Source of the DNA: Wolinella sp052173415 | GTDB lineage: Bacteria > Campylobacterota > Campylobacteria > Campylobacterales > Helicobacteraceae | Assembly (NCBI GenBank): GCA_052173415.1 | Contig: JBQMYQ010000005.1 | Coordinates: forward strand, 1 to 64,000 | Reading direction: 5' to 3' | Length of the DNA stretch: 64,000 bases | In this document: positions 34,886 to 43,498 of the stretch, one piece after another | Layout of the letters: every line of letters starts with the position of its first letter | How positions within the stretch are numbered: the stretch's first letter is position 1 | Notes under the pieces: model-generated | Seen by the model: the letters and a program-made list of their open reading frames with translations, nothing else | Told to the model about the DNA's origin: nothing | The model's database searches: none | Position numbers and translations under genes: made by a program

Positions 34886-35482
34886 ATGAAAAAATGGCGC
34901 ATTGTTATCCTCTTTAGCGGTGAGGGTAGCAATATGGAATCTATAATAAAAAATCTACACAATAAGAATCATGATGGCATAGAAGTAGAAGTTGTTGCTA
35001 CGATCAGCAACAATCCAGAGGCGAATGGGATTGCGCGTAGCGAACGTCTGGGGGTTGTTTGCCATGTGATTAATCACAAAGATTTCTCCTCGCGCGAGCT
35101 TTTTGATGAGGCATTACTTGAAGTAATCAGACCTTATAAGCCCGATATAGTCGTGCTTGCAGGCTTTATGAGAATCTTAACTCCCCATTTTACGCAGGAA
35201 TTTTTCGCACTCAATATTCACCCTTCGCTTCTGCCCCTGTTTAAGGGGGCTCATGCCATGCGCGCGAGTTATGATTCCCCTATGAAAGTCGCGGGAGTGA
35301 GCGTGCATCGCGTGAGTGCCGAGCTTGATGGAGGTGAGATTATCGCGCAAGAGGCAATCAAGAAGATTGAGGGTGAGAGCTTTGAGTGCTTCAGCGAGCG
35401 CGTGCATGCGCTAGAGCACCGATTGTATTCTGAGGCGATTCTTAAAGTGCTACGGGGTTTATCCTTAACCAAAGGCGCATAG
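34886..35482 (+). CDS. purN: Phosphoribosylglycinamide formyltransferase
   Basis: Third step of de novo purine synthesis, formylating GAR with 10-formyl-THF. It has 198 residues. The GAR-binding opening is ILFSGEGSNMESII, where family members usually have SGxGSN. The catalytic Asn/His region is ALNIHPSLLPLFKGAHAM, and the Asp lies in ELDGGEII. It follows the small acidic gene with no gap. H. pylori is thought to lack most of this pathway, so the gene points to a purine-prototrophic relative. Confidence 0.93.
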   Translation: MKKWRIVILFSGEGSNMESIIKNLHNKNHDGIEVEVVATISNNPEANGIARSERLGVVCHVINHKDFSSRELFDEALLEVIRPYKPDIVVLAGFMRILTPHFTQEFFALNIHPSLLPLFKGAHAMRASYDSPMKVAGVSVHRVSAELDGGEIIAQEAIKKIEGESFECFSERVHALEHRLYSEAILKVLRGLSLTKGA

Positions 35483-35658
35483 CCTAGGAATCCACAGCTT
35501 AAGATTGTGGAAGCGGGTATAGCAAATAAATAAGGAAAGCTTGAGCGAATTTTTTGCAAAAGTCCGTAGATGTGGGGAATGCGTGGGCAGTCGCTATCAC
35601 TTTAAGCACAGAAAATCTTACGCAAAAATTACTATAACCACAAATCATCTCGTTTTTT

Positions 35659-35696
35659 CTCTTAAGCTAGTAGTATCAAAATCCCGAGCTTAAGAG
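35659..35696. repeat. Inverted repeat in the purN-tonB gap
   Basis: CTCTTAAGC (35659-35667) and GCTTAAGAG (35688-35696) form a perfect nine-base inverted pair with 20 bases between. A further GCTTAAGA is at 35499, inside a smaller CCACA/TGTGG hairpin just after purN. T6 precedes the left arm, which on the minus strand would be an A-run rather than a T-run. Possibly a transcription stop or protein site between these convergent genes. Nothing else is seen in 35483-35753. Confidence 0.4.
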
Positions 35697-35753
35697 GGCT
35701 TCTTGTGTTTTCTCAAAAAACCTCTTCGCAACACAGGAATCGCGCGACTAGAC

Positions 35754-36506
35754 CTACCTCCCGATGATATGATAATGGACTTTAATGCGTATTTTAGTCG
35801 TGCTTTTTGGGCGAGGGTAGTCTTTGTAGGCGATTTTTATGGTCGCAAGGCTATTTTTGTCTAAGATCGTGTATCCTGTGGAGTGAATAAGCCTAAGGTC
35901 GCTGATATCGCCATTTGGATGGAGATAAAATTCCAGAGCATTGATCCCCTCTTCTCCGAGCTCGCCAGCGATTTGCGGATATTTTAGGTAGCGTTGCGTG
36001 ATTTGTCCGATTTGGCGCAAATGTTCTTCAACAAACTCCTGTTCCTGCTCGCTTAAAGTAAAAAACTCATCGCCATAAAGCTCCTTAATATCGCTATTTT
36101 CAAAGCGATTGCTTAGGTCGTAGATATTGGGCGTTTGCGCTTCTTTAGGTGGCTTAATATTTTGAAGTGGCACGAGGGCAGGATTCTTGCTATTTTGTGC
36201 CCTTTTAGGCATGGTTATTTGGGGGGATTTTGGCTTTTTTTGGGTTTTTATTTTAGGGGTATTGGTCGATTCCCTGTTAGCATTTGGTGGCGGTGCAGGA
36301 AGTGTTTGATTGCCCGTGATTTTTGGTGTTTGATGAGGGTGAGAAGGCGTTGTCAAAGTGTCGTTAAGAATCTTTAGATTTTGCAAAGAGGTGCGCTTAG
36401 GCGCAGGGTTTTGCTTAGGTTTCTCGCTCCAAAGTGGCAAAAAAAGCAACAGAAGAATCACATGCACAAGGAGTGAGCAGAGCAGGGCGAACAGGTCTCT
36501 TCTCAT
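35754..36506 (-). CDS. TonB-like energy transducer
   Basis: Protein of 250 residues with an N-terminal membrane anchor (about 8-26, LCSLLVHVILLLLFLPLW), a Pro/Lys/Thr/Asn-rich periplasmic spacer (about 30-140) and a C-terminal TonB domain (about 165-250) with FYLHPNGDISDLRLIHSTGY and LDKNSLATIKIA. It should couple the proton gradient to outer-membrane receptors, but no ExbB/ExbD or receptor gene is adjacent. It begins four bases after fliO and ends the asmA-nth-cheX-fliN-fliO run. Confidence 0.82.
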   Translation of the reverse strand: MRRDLFALLCSLLVHVILLLLFLPLWSEKPKQNPAPKRTSLQNLKILNDTLTTPSHPHQTPKITGNQTLPAPPPNANRESTNTPKIKTQKKPKSPQITMPKRAQNSKNPALVPLQNIKPPKEAQTPNIYDLSNRFENSDIKELYGDEFFTLSEQEQEFVEEHLRQIGQITQRYLKYPQIAGELGEEGINALEFYLHPNGDISDLRLIHSTGYTILDKNSLATIKIAYKDYPRPKSTTKIRIKVHYHIIGR

Positions 36507-36510
36507 GAAA

Positions 36511-37371
36511 TTAGTCTTCTAAATGGAGATGATTATCCCTCTTTCCGCTCTCAAGATAGTCTAAAAGTTGCCCCTTTTTTTGTGTTAAAAGCTGATTGAA
36601 GTTCTCTCCTTCATGCGCACGAGTGTGGGAAGTAAGCACGGGAGCGAGTGGGTAGCGATCAATAAGTGTGTTGCCCATCGCGCCGATTAAGATGAGATAG
36701 CGATACCCATGGCTTTCAATCGTGATGAAGCGATTTTTCATGTCAAGAGCCCTCTCTTGGACAATCTCAATTTCGCTAGGATTCCTGCGTTTTGACCCAA
36801 AAAGCCACGAAGTAAGCCCCTTTTTCACGCTCTTTGGCTTTAGCACAAGCCTACGCACAAAAAGCAGGAGAAGCAAGAGAAAAAACAAAAGAGCGATGAA
36901 GCCCATATATTCACTAGAGCTTAGGAATTGGGTGTAGAGTTCATCTTTTAGGCTTTGTGATACAGGGCGTGTCTCCATTTTTTGCACACTTTGCGTTTGT
37001 GTGTCTGCTACTTCGGATTCCTTAAGGCGCACTCTAAGCCCAAATCCATCAGTTGTTTTGGACGCTGTGATTGTGGGAGCCTTGGAATAGAGAATTATAA
37101 GGCAAAGGTCATTCTCTTTGCCAAAAATTCTAACCTCTTGAATACCTAAAGCGTGAATTTCCTCTTTCATATCGCCCGCAAAAGGGGTGTTTTTTAAGAT
37201 GATCGTCTGATAGCCATCGCCCCCACGCTGAACGATATTTCCATCAAAGCTCTGAAGAAAGGTGAAGAGAACATCAACACGTTCGGTGCGCTTAAAAATT
37301 TCAACATTTTTCAGGATACCTGAGGCAAAAAGCGAGGTAGCGAGGAGTAAAAATAGTGCGAAACCTCTCAC
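36511..37371 (-). CDS. fliO: FliO-like flagellar export protein with large periplasmic domain
   Basis: Protein of 286 residues: signal peptide (MRGFALFLLLATSLFASG), a periplasmic region of about 120 residues, one membrane segment (about 158-175, MGFIALLFFLLLLLLFVRRL) and a basic cytoplasmic tail. The topology and position next to fliN match the FliO of H. pylori (HP0583, from memory), which also has an enlarged periplasmic part. FliO helps assemble the FliP ring of the export gate. It overlaps fliN by four bases. Confidence 0.75.
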   Translation of the reverse strand: MRGFALFLLLATSLFASGILKNVEIFKRTERVDVLFTFLQSFDGNIVQRGGDGYQTIILKNTPFAGDMKEEIHALGIQEVRIFGKENDLCLIILYSKAPTITASKTTDGFGLRVRLKESEVADTQTQSVQKMETRPVSQSLKDELYTQFLSSSEYMGFIALLFFLLLLLLFVRRLVLKPKSVKKGLTSWLFGSKRRNPSEIEIVQERALDMKNRFITIESHGYRYLILIGAMGNTLIDRYPLAPVLTSHTRAHEGENFNQLLTQKKGQLLDYLESGKRDNHLHLED

Positions 37372-37721
37372 GTCTTCTCCCGTGTGAGATAGTAGACAAT
37401 AGCGTTGGAATCGAGGATTTCATTGATACGAATGGCGAGATTTTTCTCATAGACCATCACTTCGCCTTTGCCTACAATTCTTCCATTGACAAAGGTTTCA
37501 ACACTCTCGCCCGCAGGCTTTTGGAGATCGATGATTGAGCCTTTTTCAAAGCGCAAAATCTCTGCTAGAGGGACTTTTGTCGCACCCAGCTCCGCAGTAA
37601 AGATTACCTCCATGTCAAGCAACCCTGTGTAGTTTTTCATCACGATTTCAAGGTAGTTTGAGAGCTCGAGCTGACGAGGGTCGATTTGATTACGGGAATC
37701 AAAGATAAGTTCGCTATCCAC
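37368..37721 (-). CDS. fliN: Flagellar motor switch protein FliN
   Basis: SpoA-domain switch/export protein, 117 residues. GTG start at 37721 behind AGGAAA. The SpoA domain (about 30-110) has GLLDMEVIFTAELGATKVPL, ILRFEKGSIIDLQKPAGE and VNGRIVGKGEVMVYEKNLAIR. It overlaps the upstream CheX-like gene by eight bases and fliO by four. It coexists with FliY at 10269-11105, as known in this phylum. Confidence 0.95.
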   Translation of the reverse strand: MDSELIFDSRNQIDPRQLELSNYLEIVMKNYTGLLDMEVIFTAELGATKVPLAEILRFEKGSIIDLQKPAGESVETFVNGRIVGKGEVMVYEKNLAIRINEILDSNAIVYYLTREKT

Positions 37722-38133
37722 GCGTGTTTCCTATATATAAGCTACAAAAAGAGTGGCTCGTCTTAAAATGGATCGCCGCTTCATTGCTTGGCTCTAGGTG
37801 TCCTATTTTGAGGAATTTTGGCGTCGAGATGGAAAATTTCTTATTCTCTTCTGAACCGATGACTTTCGCGACACCCACGACGAGGTTTGAGAGTTCGCTT
37901 GCAATGTCAATCATAGTCCTTTCATCAGGCTGCATCTCGCCTAAAAGTCGCTCAGCAAGGGCTTGCAACAAAAGTGGGCGAATAATGAGATAGACGGGAA
38001 TATGTTCGCCTTGTGAAATAATCTCAATGGAAGAGATGTAGCCATCGCTCATCGCTCGATCGCTTAGCTCAGGAATCTCTCCTAGCATCTCATAGATGGA
38101 CTTCATAAACGCTCTTTGTAGAACCTCGACCAT
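37714..38133 (-). CDS. CheX-like CheY-P phosphatase domain protein
   Basis: Single-domain protein of 139 residues. The segment IASELSNLVVGVAKVIG (about 79-95) has the E-x-x-N-x-x-x-G signature used by CheX/CheC phosphatases to insert Glu and Asn into the CheY active site. FSISTPKFLKIGH then follows, as in CheX. It lies directly upstream of fliN and overlaps it by eight bases, so it may act at the motor switch. As I remember it, H. pylori has no such gene between fliN and nth and uses CheZ instead. ATG start. Confidence 0.72.
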   Translation of the reverse strand: MVEVLQRAFMKSIYEMLGEIPELSDRAMSDGYISSIEIISQGEHIPVYLIIRPLLLQALAERLLGEMQPDERTMIDIASELSNLVVGVAKVIGSEENKKFSISTPKFLKIGHLEPSNEAAIHFKTSHSFCSLYIGNTRG

Positions 38134-38184
38134 CTCGCTGTTCCTTTTTGCTTAAAATTGGTAACCATTATAGCGTTTTTATAT

Positions 38185-38832
38185 TCACTGCGGCTTGAAG
38201 TTCTGTTTTGTGGTGCAAAACTCCGCCACGAAGCACTCTTGGCATTGCGGTTTGAGAGCCTTACAGATATAGCGACCAAACAGGACAAATGCTTGATGAA
38301 GCGTGGCTAGATCGCTCCTAAAGGCTTTACTCAGCTCCTCTTGCGTTTTTGCGGGCGTTTTTGAGCGGGCGATTCCTAGACGGTGTGAGACGCGAAAGAC
38401 GTGCGTATCTACTGCCATGAGATTTTGCTCCAGATGTTCAATGAGCACTACATTTGCGGTCTTTTGCCCCACACCCGGGAGCTTTACAAGAAGCTCTTGA
38501 TTGAGGGGAATCTCACCATTATATTCGCTTAGCACCTTTTGCGCCATGAGAATAATATTGCGCGCTTTGTTATTAAAAAAAGAGCAACTTTTAATGAGCT
38601 CCTTGACCTCGCTAAGCTCCGCATTCGCAAGCGAGGCAATATCGGGGAATCGCGCAAAAAGCGCGGGAGTGATGAGATTGACGCGCTTATCGGTGCATTG
38701 AGCGGAGAGAATGACGCAGATGAGAAGTTCATAGAGATTTTTATATTTTAGCTCGGTTTTTGCCCCTTTAAAATGCTCGAGGAATCGCGCCTTAATCTCG
38801 ACTATATCGGCTTTACTTCCAGCTTTTGGCAT
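38185..38832 (-). CDS. nth: Endonuclease III
   Basis: Bifunctional glycosylase/AP lyase for oxidised pyrimidines, 215 residues. The helix-hairpin-helix LVKLPGVGQKTANVVL carries the catalytic Lys (about 125-140), and the catalytic Asp is in VDTHVFRVSHRLG. The C-terminal iron-sulfur loop CKALKPQCQECFVAEFC has the C-x6-C-x2-C-x5-C spacing. It lies 26 bases after the asmA-like gene and 51 before the CheX-like gene, within one transcription unit. Confidence 0.96.
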   Translation of the reverse strand: MPKAGSKADIVEIKARFLEHFKGAKTELKYKNLYELLICVILSAQCTDKRVNLITPALFARFPDIASLANAELSEVKELIKSCSFFNNKARNIILMAQKVLSEYNGEIPLNQELLVKLPGVGQKTANVVLIEHLEQNLMAVDTHVFRVSHRLGIARSKTPAKTQEELSKAFRSDLATLHQAFVLFGRYICKALKPQCQECFVAEFCTTKQNFKPQ

Positions 38833-38858
38833 ATCGATCCTTTAAAAACTAAGACTTC

Positions 38859-41432
38859 TCACTGCTTGAGCAACCTTAACGGAGTTTTGATCGCACGCTC
38901 AATCACGCCAAAAGGCGCACGGATCGTATCTTTGGCGACAGTGCTTTGGGATTTTGGATCATTTAGCGTCCCTTTGATTTCGACATTGGTTGAGAATGAG
39001 CCATCTTCGCCCATAATGATATAGCCCACGACAGGAATGGAATTGACGATATTCCCCAAAGATTTGAGCGTGGTAAGGCGCGTCTGAAACTCAATTTCAT
39101 CATTTTTGAGATTGACAAGCCCAAAACCCTCGCTATTAATGGATGTGCCTTTAAAATCAAAATCCTCTACGATAAGATAGTGATCGTTAATGCCAAACTC
39201 GATTTTACCCTGCTCAATGGCGTATCCTTCGGCATTGAAGCCGGGCGTCTTAAAAATAAGCAGCGAGGGAATCGTATCCAAAAGGGCGATGACATTCTGA
39301 AACGTGTTGAGATTTTTTAACACTCCTCGCTCGATGGTGCTCCTACCCTTGAAAGCCCCATTTTTTATATCTCCTTTGAGGCTGTAACGCCCGCCATAGA
39401 CGACCTTTTTGCCAAGGAATGTATTTACAAAATGATCAGGAAGATTGCGCGCGCTTATTTTGGTGTGCCCCTTTTTTAGCTCTATATCAATAAGCGCGCC
39501 ATTATAAGAGAGTAGCGCCGTCATATCCTCTGGTCCATTAAGATACCCTTCAAGCGTTTGGCTAATAATGCGCCTATTTTTGTAGAGGAAATGGAGATTT
39601 TCTCCGCTTATGTAGAGCGATTCCTCCATTTTATCTTTTTGCTTTTCTCCTATTTCGGGCAGCAAAATGTCATAATCCTTAGCAAAAAGCTTAATCTCTT
39701 TGTCAATCTCAAGCTTTAAGCGTCCATCATGAGAGCGGATATTTGCATGTTCTGAACCTAGGATTCCCTCAATTTTAAGCGATTTGACCTCTTCGCCCGT
39801 GCGCTCTCTCAAGGGATAGGAGAATCCGCCAATAAGGGCGTTGAAACTGAATGTGTGAAAATCTTTGGTTGAAATATTTGCCTCACCCGTGCGGATTGAT
39901 TGCCCTTGAAGAAGCCTAGAATGCGGATAGAGCGTGCCTAGGTCGCCAAGCTTGATGTGATGGAGCGATTCCCCAAAGTGCAAGCTTGCGTGGAGCGTGG
40001 GGAGGTGCAGGGGGATCTCTTTTTCCTTGAAGCTTGCATGAAAGGGGAGGTTACTCTCTTTTAAGTTTAAGATTCCTCCATCTTTGCCCAAAGAAAAATC
40101 TAGCACTTGAATATCCCCTTCTAGACGCTCCTTGTGCGTATCTATAGCACAGGCTAACTCGCCCTCAAGGATATTGGCAATCCTTAAACGCGATGGAAGC
40201 ACGGTAATTAGGGAATCTTCAAGTTTCACTTTTGCATCATGCGCATAGAATGGGAGATTCCCTAGTGAGAAATTCGATTCCTTAGCTTCAAAATAGCCCA
40301 CTGCATGGGTAGTGTAAGTGTTGAGACTGACCTCAAGCTTAAGTCGTGCCAAAACCGAGGAATCGTGCTGTATTAACGGGAGTTTAATTTTATAAGCCCG
40401 CAAAATTTGCAAAATCGACTCATTTAGCCGTGCTTTGGTTTTGATAAAAATATCTAGGAGCGGATTCTCGCCCCAGATTCCTAAGAGCGCGACCTCGCTC
40501 CCAGCAAGAGGGAATCCCTCAAACATCGGCTCGCTAAGCTTAAAATGCACACCACTTGCATCATAATAAACATCTATTTTTTGAGCATCGATTTTGGGTA
40601 ATTCAGGGTGGAATCGCACCTTTGGATCGCTCATTTCGATATGCACCTTTGTGCCCTTTTCTAGCGATTTTAGGAGCGATTCCTCGCTTAACTCGCCCTC
40701 AAAGCTAAATGAGCGAATATTCATCTCTGAAGCGATGATGTTCTCATAAAGCCATGCGTTGATGTTTGGATTCTCGATATTGACGAGATTACGCAGGAAT
40801 CTAAGTGAGGCAAAGGGGAGGCTTGAGCCCTCGATGTGGATTTTCTTAAAATCGCTTTTGCCTTTAAGATGGAGTGAAATAGCATCGTCAAGCGCGAGAT
40901 TCCCTAGGAATCGGAGCTGACTTTTGATGATTTGATAATTGATTGCGCCTTGGAAAGTGAGATGGTAGGGATTATAAATAAAATTTTTAATATCTACTAC
41001 AAGTTCATCTTGATTTTCATTGAGTGAAAAGGTCGCTAAAATATCAGGAAATTCAATCTTATAGAGGCTATCTTTATAGAGGAATGAGCCGTGAATATCT
41101 GAGGCAATGAGCTCTTTTATATGAATTTCTTGAAAAGATTCAAGTAAAATTTTACTACTTTTAATCCATGTGAGAGTCGATTTTAAATCAAACCCCTGCT
41201 TCTTGGTTTGTTTTGTAAGGAGTGGCGTAAAATTCGCAGAATCTAAACGCGCAATGAGCTTTTTATCTAAGCTTAGATAAAATCCGCGCAATTCCACTGA
41301 GGCGACTTGTAGTGATGGGATAAAGATTCCATTGCGCAAAACGCGATAAAACCCCCACATTAAGGTCAATATGAACAGAGCTAAGATAATCGCTTTGTAT
41401 AGGCTTGCGGAGCTAGGGCTAATATTTTTCAT
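38859..41432 (-). CDS. AsmA/YhdP-like large envelope protein
   Basis: Protein of 857 residues: N-terminal membrane anchor (about 11-30, YKAIILALFILTLMWGFYR), then a long beta-rich periplasmic region, with a C-terminal AsmA-like part (about 690-810, LKNLNTFQNVIALLDTIPSL and VEDFDFKGTSINSEGFGLV). Related AsmA-family proteins bridge the membranes and move phospholipid to the outer membrane; that role here is inferred. The first 62 bases overlap the divergent mltG coding start. The ATG at 41432 has no clear ribosome site. Confidence 0.8.
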   Translation of the reverse strand: MKNISPSSASLYKAIILALFILTLMWGFYRVLRNGIFIPSLQVASVELRGFYLSLDKKLIARLDSANFTPLLTKQTKKQGFDLKSTLTWIKSSKILLESFQEIHIKELIASDIHGSFLYKDSLYKIEFPDILATFSLNENQDELVVDIKNFIYNPYHLTFQGAINYQIIKSQLRFLGNLALDDAISLHLKGKSDFKKIHIEGSSLPFASLRFLRNLVNIENPNINAWLYENIIASEMNIRSFSFEGELSEESLLKSLEKGTKVHIEMSDPKVRFHPELPKIDAQKIDVYYDASGVHFKLSEPMFEGFPLAGSEVALLGIWGENPLLDIFIKTKARLNESILQILRAYKIKLPLIQHDSSVLARLKLEVSLNTYTTHAVGYFEAKESNFSLGNLPFYAHDAKVKLEDSLITVLPSRLRIANILEGELACAIDTHKERLEGDIQVLDFSLGKDGGILNLKESNLPFHASFKEKEIPLHLPTLHASLHFGESLHHIKLGDLGTLYPHSRLLQGQSIRTGEANISTKDFHTFSFNALIGGFSYPLRERTGEEVKSLKIEGILGSEHANIRSHDGRLKLEIDKEIKLFAKDYDILLPEIGEKQKDKMEESLYISGENLHFLYKNRRIISQTLEGYLNGPEDMTALLSYNGALIDIELKKGHTKISARNLPDHFVNTFLGKKVVYGGRYSLKGDIKNGAFKGRSTIERGVLKNLNTFQNVIALLDTIPSLLIFKTPGFNAEGYAIEQGKIEFGINDHYLIVEDFDFKGTSINSEGFGLVNLKNDEIEFQTRLTTLKSLGNIVNSIPVVGYIIMGEDGSFSTNVEIKGTLNDPKSQSTVAKDTIRAPFGVIERAIKTPLRLLKQ

Positions 41433-42306
41433 AGTGCTGTCGTTTCATTTGGCAAGACCGATGGCTTCAAGTCGCGTAATTTTCTTACCCAAAGGCGGTG
41501 TGAGTGAGATTATAACACACCTAAGGGCGAATCACTTCGAACTTACCAAGCTTGATGGCTGGGTATTATGGGTAGTCGGATACCCGCAAAGCGGCTGGAT
41601 TGATATTCATAAAACTTCGCTCTCAAGGGGCGACTTTCTCTACCGTATCACAAAGGCTAAAGCCGCTATGCGCGATATTCAGCTCACTCCCGGTGAGACA
41701 CTACACTTTTTTATTACAGCTTTGGCGCAAAATTTCTCTCTATCTGCCGATAAATTGTGGGAATCCTACCTAAGGTATGCTCCCTATCCCGAGGGGGTGA
41801 TTCTCGCCAATACCTACAAGATTCCCCTAGGGATCTCTGAGGATCATCTGATGTATTATCTTGTGAATCACTCGCTCAAAGAGCATAGAAATCTTGCTAC
41901 AAAAGTGCTAGGCGAATATGATGAAGTGCAGTGGTTTCGCTACATCACGATTGCCTCAATCATTCAAAAAGAGGCAGCAAATGTCGATGAGATGCCCCTA
42001 GTTTCCGCAGTGATCCACAATCGACTTAAAAAGAAAATGCGCTTGCAGATGGATGGGACGCTTAATTATGGGGCGTTTTCTCACATGCGCGTAACTCCTG
42101 AGATGATTAGGAGCGATGATTCCCCTTACAACACCTATAAAATCAGCGGGATTCCCCCTTATCCCGTAGGGAGCGTGAGTTTTGAGGCGATCAGAGCGGC
42201 AATCTCGCCTGCGAAGGTGGATTATCTCTATTTCGTGCGCAATAAACAGGGCAGACACTCTTTCAGCAAGGATTACAAGAATCATCTGAAAAATTTTGAA
42301 AAATAA
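41371..42306 (+). CDS. mltG: Endolytic murein transglycosylase MltG
   Basis: Inner-membrane lytic transglycosylase that cuts nascent glycan strands, 311 residues. Membrane anchor at about 11-28. A LysM-like region precedes the YceG catalytic domain with EGVILANTYKIPLG, ASIIQKEAANVDEMPLVSAVIHNRL (catalytic Glu) and GTLNYG, then SPYNTYKISGIPPYPVG. ATG behind TAAGG. Its 5' end overlaps the divergent asmA-like gene. It is followed by sucC after 19 bases. Confidence 0.94.
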   Translation: MNRAKIIALYRLAELGLIFFIVLSFHLARPMASSRVIFLPKGGVSEIITHLRANHFELTKLDGWVLWVVGYPQSGWIDIHKTSLSRGDFLYRITKAKAAMRDIQLTPGETLHFFITALAQNFSLSADKLWESYLRYAPYPEGVILANTYKIPLGISEDHLMYYLVNHSLKEHRNLATKVLGEYDEVQWFRYITIASIIQKEAANVDEMPLVSAVIHNRLKKKMRLQMDGTLNYGAFSHMRVTPEMIRSDDSPYNTYKISGIPPYPVGSVSFEAIRAAISPAKVDYLYFVRNKQGRHSFSKDYKNHLKNFEK

Positions 42307-42325
42307 TGGACAAGGATCAGGCGCA

Positions 42326-43498
42326 ATGAATATCCATGAGTATCAAGCCAAAGCACTTCTAAGAGAGCATGGGATAGCCACGCCACGTGGCAAGGTCGCG
42401 CAGAGTGCCACAGAAGCTATGGAGATTGCTAGAGAGCTTTCGGGCAATTTGTGGGCGATTAAAGCGCAGGTGCATGCGGGTGGGCGCGGTAAAGCCGGTG
42501 GCGTGAAAATCGCGCGTAATCTCAATGAAGTCTATGAGCTCGCAAATCTTATGATAGGCTCGCATCTCATCACGCCCCAAACGGGTAAAGAGGGCAAAGA
42601 GGTGCATAAAGTCTATGTCGAAGAGGGGCTAGGAATCGCGCATGAATATTACTTAGGAATCGTGCTGGATCGCTCATTGGAGATGCCTATCATGATGGCA
42701 AGCAAGAGCGGTGGTATGGAGATTGAGGAGATTGCGACAAGTAATCCTAATGCAATCATCAAAGTGGCGATTGACCCCATGATCGGATTTCGTCCATTTT
42801 ATGCAAGGAAGCTCGCATTTGCCCTAGGAATTAAGCGTGAAAAAGTGGGCGATTTTGTGCGATTTTGCACCGCGCTTTTTGAGCTTTTTTTGCAAAAAGA
42901 TGCCGAAGTGATTGAGATAAATCCGCTCATTTTTACCACTTCAAGCGAATTTGTCGCGCTTGATGCGAAAATCTCTTTTGATAATAATGCCCTCTATCGC
43001 CTCCCTGATGTGAATGCGCTTCGGGATTTAAGCGAGGAAGAGCCCAGTGAAATCGAGGCGGGCAAGCACAAGCTAAGCTATGTCAAACTGAGTGGAAATG
43101 TCGGCTGTATGGTCAATGGCGCGGGGTTGGCGATGGCGACGATGGATATTATCAAGCATGAGGGTGGCGAGCCCGCAAATTTCCTTGATGTGGGCGGTGG
43201 AGCGAGTGCAGAGAGCGTGGCTAGGGGTTTTGAGATTATTCTTAAAGATCGTAACGTAAAGAGCATATTTGTTAATATTTTTGGGGGAATCGTGCGCTGT
43301 GATCGCGTCGCTATGGGGATTATAGAGGCTACGAAACTTATTCATATCTCTCTTCCTGTGGTAGTGCGACTTGATGGGACGAACGCACAAGAAGCGCGCA
43401 AAATACTTGAGGAATCGGGACTAGAGAATCTCATCTCAGTCAAAACACTAAAAGAGGGTGCGCAAAAAGCCATCAAAGCCGCAGGAGGCAGGGTATGA
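42326..43498 (+). CDS. sucC: Succinyl-CoA synthetase beta subunit
   Basis: ATP-grasp subunit of the TCA enzyme linking succinyl-CoA and succinate, 390 residues. Start ATG at 42326 gives the family opening MNIHEYQAKALLREHG; a longer frame inside mltG was rejected. QVHAGGRGKAGGVK and the GNVGCMVNGAGLAMATMD, FLDVGGGAS and NIFGGIVRCD regions are clear. It overlaps sucD by four bases. H. pylori lacks SucCD (uses a CoA transferase), so this pair between mltG and oor is a notable difference. Confidence 0.97.
   Translation: MNIHEYQAKALLREHGIATPRGKVAQSATEAMEIARELSGNLWAIKAQVHAGGRGKAGGVKIARNLNEVYELANLMIGSHLITPQTGKEGKEVHKVYVEEGLGIAHEYYLGIVLDRSLEMPIMMASKSGGMEIEEIATSNPNAIIKVAIDPMIGFRPFYARKLAFALGIKREKVGDFVRFCTALFELFLQKDAEVIEINPLIFTTSSEFVALDAKISFDNNALYRLPDVNALRDLSEEEPSEIEAGKHKLSYVKLSGNVGCMVNGAGLAMATMDIIKHEGGEPANFLDVGGGASAESVARGFEIILKDRNVKSIFVNIFGGIVRCDRVAMGIIEATKLIHISLPVVVRLDGTNAQEARKILEESGLENLISVKTLKEGAQKAIKAAGGRV

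Noticed and set aside
38303..38751. Plus-strand frames within nth
   Set aside because: Overlap a complete nth gene with all catalytic motifs; no independent evidence.
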